Positions 56,718-64,000 of a stretch of 64,000 nucleotides of DNA are shown here, in pieces. Numbering within the stretch: position 1 is the stretch's first letter; every line of letters begins with the position of its first letter. The notes under the pieces are model-generated. The model searched no databases, had not been told where the DNA came from, and worked only from the letters and a program-made list of their open reading frames with translations. Origin of the DNA: Apiotrichum sp. Y4204 (Eukaryota; Basidiomycota; Tremellomycetes; Trichosporonales; Trichosporonaceae); NCBI GenBank assembly GCA_025531455.1, contig JAMYHL010000001.1, positions 372,001 through 436,000 of the forward strand, in the 5' to 3' direction. The translations under genes were made by a program, and so were the position numbers.

Positions 56718-58076
56718 TTAGTAGTCAAACGTCTCCCGCTCCACACCGTAAATGTCCTTGGCAACCTTCCACCAGTTGCCCTGCTCGCCGCCGACGCACC
56801 AGCGTCCGGCAAACTCGAGCTCGAGGGGGTGGATGCGCTTGCCGACAATGACGACCGAGTGGAGCGGCCCGCCAAACTCCTCCTCGTCGAGGGACGCGAG
56901 CTCGGCCATCGTGCCCGCGATAATCCGCTGCGTCGGCGTGCCAATCCGGCTGAGCGACATTGCGAGCGTCTTGGTCGGGTCGCAGAACGTCGGCGTCACG
57001 GGAATCGGCTGGTCGTCGTCGTCCAGCGTGCCCTCTGGCGGGTGGCGCTTGCCTTCGGTCAGGAGCATCTGCGAGAACGCCTGGTACGGGTTCATGAAGC
57101 GCGGCGGCTCGTAGATCAGGCGGCCCCTGCTTGTCAGCCGTGATTAATAATGGATAGATCTTCGGCTTGGAAGCCCTTCGGTTAGCCGGCTTTGTACCCA
57201 CCTCGCCATGTTTTCCTCGCTCTGCTCGCGCACCTTGATGTCAAGGAGGACGAGCGTGTGCATGCCGTACTTGAGGTTCTCCTCAAGACGGTCGTACCAC
57301 GAGTCGGGCGTCCAGGTCTCAGTGTAGAACGGAAGCGAGATCGCCTGCCCAAAGTTGTACATCTGCAGACCGGTCGAGCCGAGTGCGGTCATGATGGAAG
57401 CGTTGTGGATCGTCTGCGTCGGGATGCCACGCGCGTCGGCGCGCAGGAGGAGGTCCGTGTGCGTTGTCGCGCTGCATGTTAGTCACAATAGATATCTGGT
57501 ATCTGCATTCATCTACCTCCACTAACTCACCCGAGAGGGTCGCCGACGACAAGGAAGGCAACGTCGACCTTGTCCGCATCGCGGAGAATCTCATCCGACT
57601 CCAGCTCGACGGTCTCACGCGTCGCGGTGATTACGGGGCGTCCGTAAAAGGCTTCCTGTGCTGTTAGCGGTTCGACCCTAAAGTGAAAAGAGGAAGCGGA
57701 CAAAAGATCTCAAAGAACTGCTACATTTATGCAAGTCTCAGCCATCTGATGAGCTCCAATTATCAAACACTGCCTCCCTCAATGGCAACACGGCACATGG
57801 ACAGCCGAGGAGGGATGTCTGCTGAAAGCCAAACGCAGCAGACCACTCAACAGCCCCAAAACCAACGACTCACCAGCTTCTCCTTCTCGACCATGAGGAT
57901 CGACGTGTACGCCTCGAGGTACACGCGCTCGCACTTCTTCACCGCCTGGGAGGTCAGCATGTGTGGGCCTGGACGAGATAATCGATCTGCCGCCCAGCTC
58001 GCAGAAAACCCACCTCGAGACCCTTGACAGTAATGTCCTTCTCGTCGCTTAGGCCAAGGCCAATAACGTAGAGCAT
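56718..58076 (-). CDS. DPH5: Diphthine methyl ester synthase (Dph5)
   Basis: SAM-dependent methyltransferase that makes diphthine methyl ester on the modified His of elongation factor 2. Five exons, starting with [20 protein letters not shown] at 58076; introns 57946-58013, 57659-57873 (215 nt), 57472-57540 and 57127-57201. Family blocks: [48 protein letters not shown] split over exons, [45 protein letters not shown] then [30 protein letters not shown] and the C-terminal HPLELEFA. Both the VVGDP SAM-binding loop and the NASI block are intact. Convergent with PEX2 (228 bp between stops). Confidence 0.95.
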
Positions 58077-58346
58077 TTTGGAAGTGATATGGGAATACAA
58101 CTGAGAAAAGGAGAAAGAGGAAGGAAGCGATGGCGAGGAGACGAGCCGTGATCGTGAGCTGGCGAAATGTTGTGACGACGCAGAAATAAATTTCGAGGGA
58201 AGGCACATCCGGGGTCCCGCATAGCAGCCACCGTCCCCCAGGCCTCACCCATGGCTTGGATCCCCCGGTCTCCCGGCCAACTTCAGCACATCCTGCTTCC
58301 TACATCTGCTCATGTTCTCATGCATATTCTACTTCTCCTCGAGTCC

Positions 58347-59650
58347 CTACTTCTTCTCCGCGGCGAGCTCCTCCTTGAAATCCTGCACCGCATCCGCAAA
58401 GCCGGTCTTGGCGTCGTCGACCTCGAAACCCATCTTGAGGAACTCGGAGTTGTCATAAGACCCCGCCCAAGTCTCGCAGATGGCAATAACGGCTTGGTCC
58501 TTCTGGTACGACACAAGGTCGAGCGCCTTGTCCCCACCGTGCGTCTTGCTTCCCGTCAGCTTTGTCCCCGGAACCACTTACAGAGCCTCGATGATCTGCC
58601 GCGGCGTGACAGTAATACCAGGGATGTTGACGCTACGGCTCCCAATGCCAAACTTGAAGTTCTCCTCGGGCATGCACAGGCCCCACACAATGTTCCGGAA
58701 CACAGTCTTCGCGCGGGAGAGGTACACCGGCATGTTGTCGAGCATCGGGTCGTCGGGTCCCGCGGCGATGGGGCACACCGAGGGAAGACCCTGCAGCGGC
58801 TCACGGATAAGGCCCGAGATGAATGACGAGGCGGCGGTTGATGGCTATGTGTGAGTAGGTGGTGAACTCGACACAGACACTCACGGCACCAGTGCGGATC
58901 GCGACCGTAGGGAGACGCAGCGAGCGCGTGTCGAGGAAACCTTTACGTCCGTAATCAAAGGCGTAGAGCTCTCCAATCGTCTTCTCAACGCCATAAGATG
59001 TACCAGGGATAATTGGGGTGTCGCTGGAATCAGTCCCTGCACTAAATCCAGCACTTACGCGGGAATGACGTGGTCGGTCGGCTTGCACTTCGGCCCGCCG
59101 TACACCGCCAGACTCGAAATGAAGACATAGACCATCTTCTTGCCCTGCGGCTTCCACACTGCGTCCGAGTGTGCACGCGCCGCCTTGATGAGGTTTACGT
59201 GCGAGTCGACGTTGACTGCCCACCCGAGCTCGAAGTCGGCCTCGGAGCCGCCGGACATGATCCCGCTGCGGGTTAGCTTCAAGGCTTATTCTCAACGGAA
59301 CAGGCTGCACGACCATCTCTCGTCCGCCTTCCACACCACTTACTGAAGCGCAACAAGACCGCCGACCTCCTCGCCCTCAAACAGACCCTTGATGGCGCCT
59401 ACATCCCCAAGGTCAGCCTTCACAGTGCGCAGCCGCTCGTCCTTTGTAAACCGCGGGGGCTCAACCACGTCCGTAGCAATGATACGCAGGTTGGGATACA
59501 GGTCCAGAAGGAGCTTTGTGACTTCGCGCCCGACGAAGCCTGTGGATCAGAGGGAGGCCATCAGATTGAAAGTCAGGACGTACCGCCAGCGCCGGTGAGG
59601 AGGACGGTGCGAACGTGGGCGGGAAGCGTGAGGTCGTAGGTTGGTGACAT
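58347..59650 (-). CDS. NAD-dependent epimerase/dehydratase, DenD-like SDR
   Basis: The extended SDR Rossmann motif TGAGGFVG is built across the first intron. It is followed by IIATDVVEPPRF, KADLGDV, GIMSGGSEADFELG, NVDSHVNLIKAARAHSD, VYVFISSLAVYGG (catalytic Ser), and SYGVEKTIGELYAFDYGRKG with the YxxxK pair, then SLRLPTVAIRTGAP. This pattern matches the D-erythronate dehydrogenase (DenD) group of sugar-acid SDRs. Later exons add PVYLSRAKTVFRNIVWGL and DLVSYQKDQAV. The last intron is 33 nt, joining IIEAL to KTHGGDKALD. The product probably oxidises a C4 sugar acid; the substrate is inferred from family resemblance. Lies 270 bp downstream of DPH5 in the same orientation. Confidence 0.88.
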
Positions 59651-60132
59651 GGTGTAAGGTGAGAGGAATGGTGCAATAGTAAAGTTCTTAGTTGCACGTC
59701 TTGTGTAAATTGTGTATGCATTGCATGTACCGTGTTGTGGGTGTGTTCCCATCGCGGTTGTCCGTATGCCGTGTTGTACCGGTGTTGGCCGGTGATGGCC
59801 GGTCCGGCAATATGCCGAGCGGGATAGTTGAATGCCGACGGCCGAAGCCGAGATCGCACATCCATGATCCATGAGTCGCCACAAAGATTATATAATGTCG
59901 ATAATCTGCAAGGAAAAGTTGATCTGCAAGCAAGAAGCAAGGAGAAGTTGATCTGCAAGCAAGAATCGATAAACATCTGCAAAGCGAGAACAACCCGTAA
60001 CATTATCTTTAACACTACTTAACTTTTTGGTACGAGGCAGCAACTAACTACGTTCTTACCACTAATGACTAACAACTTAGAAGAGAATAGCGGGGGCCAC
60101 GCTCTGCTGGCGCCATAGTGTGATGAAGACAC
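59651..60132. other. Intergenic interval with direct repeat
   Basis: Contains two nearly identical copies of AGTTGATCTGCAAGCAAGAA at about 59916-59965. It is the upstream region of the DenD-like gene and the 3' flank of the transporter. Confidence 0.55.
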
Positions 60133-62219
60133 TTACACCTGCGCCGGCGCCTTCTCACGCGACCGGGAGTGTGCGAGGTGAGAATCGTGAGCGTGGTGGT
60201 TGTCGTAGTCTGGCTCGACCACCGCGCGCTGCGCGCCAGCACCGGACTCGAAAGCCACCTTGGCGTGCTCGAAGTGCGCGCCGTCCGCATCGGGGCCAAT
60301 AACGGACATGATCAAAAGCCATCCAATGACGCAGCCGATGAAGATGCCCTGGATCGTCGCGTAGTCGGGGGTGTTGCTGCCCTTGAGCTTGATGTTCTGA
60401 CCACCCGTCGCGACGATCTGCGCAGAACCTGCCGAAGCCATGTTACCGAGTTGGTAAGCGATACCAGCGAAACTGGCGCGGAAGGCGCTTGGAGAGATCT
60501 CAGAGAGGTAGATGGGGACGACGCCCCAAGCTCCCTGGACACCGGACTGCACGAAGCTGAGGTGTGAGCCTTGGATCTTCATTTGTGGCACTTGAATCTT
60601 CGTTTGTGGCACTTCGCGTCCTTGTGAGATCGCGTGATTGTTACTCACAATCCACCAGCCGCGAGACCACCAAAGTTGTTGGGGAGAATCCAAAGCGGAA
60701 TCCAAGCGGCTGTCCAGCAGCAGAGAATGATGACGGTAAGACGACGACCGCAGTACTGCGACATGTAACCGCCAATCATGCCACCGGCAATGGCACCACA
60801 GCTGGCAGTCAGCAAAATGTCGCATTACTTCCGATTGACACGCTATTTCGGGTCCAAATTGACACCGGCGCATGCCCAGCAGCTCACTTAGAGATAATAG
60901 TAACCTTGGAAGTCGCGCGCGCGCTGAGGCCCTTGGTGGTTTGGAGGTAAGTACTGCCAACGTCAGCTCCATCTATCTTGATCTTCGAAACCGGTTTTCT
61001 CGGCCAGTTTTTCGAATTTTCTTGCTCTAAAAACGCACGGGTACATGTCTTGACTGCCGTGACTGAAAAAGTTCATTCCTGCGCTGTCAGCGATACAAAA
61101 ATCTCCGGGAAAGTGAAGGAAAGAGGTTGTGAAAAGGTTGATGAAGAAATGGTGGTTTGATGAAGCACAAATGGTGTGGCGTTTTTTGAGTGGGACCCCA
61201 CTTTTTGGGTGGGGCCCCGCATTTTGGGTGGCGCCCCGCACTCACCGGCCATGAAACAGACGGCCCAGATGCAGCGAATCCAGTTTGTCTTGAGCATGTC
61301 GATGACGGAGCGGCCGAAGCGGCGGGCGGCCTCCTTGCCCGAAATGCCCTCGTCGACGGCGGCGGCACGGGCGCGGAGGTACTGTTCCGACTCGGGGAGG
61401 CACGCGCGGAAGATGGCGGCGAGCAGCGAGAAGCCGGCGCCGAAGAAGTAGACCGTACGCCAGTGGTACTTGGACGTCTGAGCGACGGTGAGGTTGATGA
61501 CCGCAGCGAGGAGGTATCCCACCGCGTAGCCCTGCTGGACGACGCCGGAGAGCAGGCCGCGGGCACCAGCCGGGACGTTTTCAAGGGCGGTAGCTGCCGC
61601 CTGGCCCCAGATTCCGCCCATGACGATACCGAAAATAGCTCTGATGCCGAGGAACTGCTGGTATGTCTGCACAAAGCCCGAGGCGAGCTCAAAGATGCAG
61701 ATGAGCAGCGTGTTGATCACCAAGGTCCATTTGCGGCCGTAGCGGTCCGCCAGGACACCAAAGATGACGGCACCGAGGGAGCGGAAGAGGAGCGTAAGCG
61801 TAATGGCCAGAGAGATCTGGTTCGGCGTCTTCTCAAAGTAGTGTCCCAGGTCGTGCATCGTCACGGACACAGCAAAGTAGTCGAATCTGGTGTGAGCCAA
61901 GACACGCTTCAAACAGACAACTGCCTACTCACCCATCACAGGTCCAGCAGAACCAGCCAGAGAAGAAGAGCAGCCACTGCATAAGAGTGAGCTGGCGGAG
62001 AAACTTGAACGGGTTCTTGGACGCGTCCTTTGCGGTGTGAGGGCGGGGGAGGATAGAGCTGGCTACCGAGCGCTCGCCACGGTTAGCGTGCCACGCCGAG
62101 AGCTGCGAGCGGACGCTCGTGCCCATGAGAACCTCGCCCTCGGGACTGTGGTGGCGGAGCGGGTCATCATGGTGACCGTTCTTGGGCGCCTTCTCGACGG
62201 AGCCGCGGGGGCTGCTCAT
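60133..62219 (-). CDS. JEN1-like monocarboxylate/proton symporter (MFS, SHS family)
   Basis: Twelve-TM major facilitator for lactate, pyruvate or related carboxylates at the plasma membrane. Cytosolic N-terminus from the ATG at 62219 (about 70 residues), then FLRQLTLMQWLLFFSGWFCW and DGFDYFAVSVT, the MFS loop ADRYGRKWTLVINTLL, and the family signature NFFSHGSQDMYPTYLQTTKG, assembled from a 40-nt exon (61078-61039). The second half has CGAIAGGMIGGYMSQYCGRR, FFVQSGVQGAWGVVPIYLSE and SPSAFRASFAGIAYQLGN. Introns include a 167-nt one (61079-61245) with internal repeats and one with a 21-bp direct repeat. The C-terminal tail is His/Ala-rich and acidic. Specificity among carboxylates is not determinable. 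Confidence 0.92.
60577..60620. repeat. 21-bp direct repeat inside transporter intron
   Basis: GATCTTCATTTGTGGCACTT and AATCTTCGTTTGTGGCACTT lie in tandem within the intron upstream of the FFVQSGVQG exon. Confidence 0.85.
61180..61243. repeat. Imperfect GGGTGGGGCCCC repeats in transporter intron
   Basis: Three imperfect copies of a roughly 20-bp GC-rich unit (TTTTGGGTGGNGCCCCGCA) lie next to the donor of intron 61079-61245. Confidence 0.8.
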
Positions 62220-62247
62220 AATTGCTGGACAGTTGGTGATGGTCGTC

Positions 62248-62264
62248 GAGAGAGAGAGAGAGAC
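62248..62264. repeat. GA dinucleotide tract in transporter 5' leader
   Basis: GAGAGAGAGAGAGAG-type run, a CT tract on the coding strand about 30 nt before the ATG at 62219. Confidence 0.85.
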
Positions 62265-63576
62265 CGAGGTGGGTTGCCAAGTGGGGCCTGCTTGATGTGG
62301 GGCTTTTCTTTTCTGATACCGACGGTTTAAGTACCTCGTTTGTCTCTACCTCATCTCGCCTGTTGACTCTGAACGCCGAGGCACAAGCTTGGTGCTCCAT
62401 TGCTCACAGCGTCACTGGTCCTTCGTAGCGTTCCTCTGTAAACAATTGAAACCGCGGACCGTCGTGGCTCCCCCTCCTCCTTCCCGTTGTCAGAATAAAC
62501 TAACGCGAGGTTCTCCGGATCCAGCAGGGGTCCCCATGGACCTCTCGCGCTGGTTGCCACAGGCTCGAGGCACCACGGGGACCGCAGCTGAACCCCCAAT
62601 TCCGCATCTGACTTTCTGGCCAGAGCTCACCCTCCGCATCCAACATGATGCAGTGCCTGTAAGCTTCCCTTCGGCGTTGGCCTATCGCGGAACTTGGGGT
62701 CCAGAACCCACATTTCCAACTCTGATCCTCAACGTCCCACTCGTCGACTACCTCGCGTAGCGTCGTAACTCGCCAGTCATTTTCGAATAGCTCTTCATAA
62801 TCGTGAACTGACGCACAAACTGCAACTCAAAAACCCCGGGGCGGAGGGGAGGAATGGGGGTACACGGTGAAGCCCCACAACAACAACCTCACGCAGTTTG
62901 GCGTACTCTGCCTAGCTGCGCGCATCAGTTCACACGACATAACGGCTGTTGTGCGAGCAAACTCGCTTGAGACGGCTAGAGCTGACCAACTGCCTTGCGG
63001 TGGTCGGTTCTGAGAGTCTGTCGTGCCAGCCGATTCCTGAGCACGTTGGGTTGGGACTAAAAATAGCACAGCTCGGGAGACTAAGCTTCGTTGGAGTGGC
63101 AAGTTGCCGACCAGACCTCAATGCCTCAGACCAGAGGGCTCACAACGCCGAAACTGGCATGTACTGTACCTGGGGCCTGGGGCGCAGTCACATGTTGTCC
63201 TCCACGTAATGGAACCGGGGCCGTGGGGACTGTGGTATTTGTGGCAAGCCCTGAACCACAGCAACTGCCGCATGCAGAGTTCCATACCCTTGCCGACGCA
63301 ACAGGACACAACAGGACACCGATTATGACGCTGACATGGGTCCCGGATTTTAATTCGCTGGATTGGCGTGGCCGTCGGTAACCGGCCAGCTGTGTGACAA
63401 CGTCACAACAGATCTCGGCCGCGAACACCTTGAAACACCGCAGATGTTCAGGACTCATCTCCCGGCGGCATCTTTGTAGCCAGAGGTTGAACACCGAACG
63501 AGTGGCCACATGGGGGGCATATAATATTATCGTGCCGACGCTGGCGACTGGTCTCTGGCGGAGCTCAAAGTCCCAC

Positions 63577-63642
63577 AGTGTTGGTGTCTGTGCACTTACG
63601 CAGTTGCGTAGTGTTGGTGTCTGTGCACTTACGCAGTTGCGT
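63577..63642. repeat. Perfect 33-bp tandem duplication
   Basis: Two identical adjacent copies (63577-63609 and 63610-63642), beginning AGTGTTGGTGTCTGTG and ending CGCAGTTGCGT. No gene context. Confidence 0.97.
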
Positions 63643-64000
63643 ATGCCCCTAGAGTTCAATCTGGCCGTGAGCACTCCTTCCGCTGGTAACCGCCTAGCGG
63701 CAGATTCATAGGTCCTCTATACAATTGTCAAACTAATCGTTCCGCATCGGCCGTCGGTCCTCGGGCCGTCTCGGACACGATCACCGCCTAGCGCCTCGCG
63801 CGATTATCGACGTTCCCTAACATTCAATGGCGGTTGCAGAAATTTGCCGTGGTAAAGTAGGCAGAGTGGGATCGGCGTCTACCCATCGCATATGTTGAAG
63901 GCCGAGACGGAATCATTGGTCGCTTTCGTCGCTTCGCCCCCACTTTCGAGCCGACATGGCGGTTCTAGAAGCAGAGGTGGTGGGCTATCAGGCGGGCGGC

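Larger units (their letters stand above)
62220..64000. other. Right-end region, no supportable gene
   Basis: It begins with a GA dinucleotide tract (about 62248-62264) in the transporter leader. A 75-codon ATG frame at 62536-62760 lacks features. A perfect 33-bp tandem duplication lies at 63577-63642. No gene is called. Confidence 0.5.

Noticed and set aside
62536..62760. 75-codon ATG frame beginning MDLSRW
   Set aside because: No domain and no supporting context; it could be a chance frame in the right-end spacer.

Overview
The window is nuclear DNA of a basidiomycete fungus, most likely a Tremellomycetes yeast of the Trichosporonales/Cryptococcus kind. Almost every gene is split by introns with GTRNGT donors, CTNAC-like branch points and a common length of only 33-50 nt. 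The coding sequence is GC-rich, five tRNA loci carry intron or pseudogene features typical of nuclear fungal tRNAs, and one secreted protein carries the cysteine-rich C-terminal domain of the Cryptococcus Cpl1 family. The taxon is inferred. I see no viral genome, CRISPR array, intact transposon or secondary-metabolite cluster.

Left part (0-20.8 kb): mitochondrial ornithine acetyltransferase ArgJ/ARG7 (+) converges on an amino acid permease (-), followed by about 3 kb without a supportable gene but with two minisatellites. Then come a single-pass membrane protein (-), tRNA-Arg, a mitochondrial carrier (+), AP endonuclease Apn1 (-) divergent from a flavin-reductase-like protein (+), tRNA-Glu, and a PrpF-family isomerase (+).

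Middle part (21-48 kb): an 80-aa CxxC protein, a PPxY-tailed membrane protein, the Cpl1-like secreted protein, an 88-aa membrane microprotein, an atypical SDR, a 740-aa AT-hook/coiled-coil protein, an F-box-like protein, tRNA-Ser(GCU) with an inverted partial copy beside it, a 111-aa cysteine-rich repeat protein split into five exons, a second PPxY-tailed membrane protein, formamidase, a disordered 472-aa protein, an ACAAT-rich upstream region and tRNA-Leu.

Right part (48-62 kb): a type II membrane SGNH-like protein with very small exons, an FG-GAP protein of the ITFG1/TIP type divergent from peroxin PEX2, diphthine synthase DPH5, a DenD-like SDR, and a JEN1-like monocarboxylate transporter. 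The last 1.8 kb has no supportable gene.

The genes do not form one pathway. They cover arginine synthesis, amino acid, mitochondrial and carboxylate transport, base-excision repair, peroxisome biogenesis, translation-factor modification and cell-surface functions. The unifying feature is gene structure: very short introns and several microexons (8, 7, 2 and 18 nt internal, 12 nt and 3 nt terminal). Three small genes were recovered only by hand splicing.
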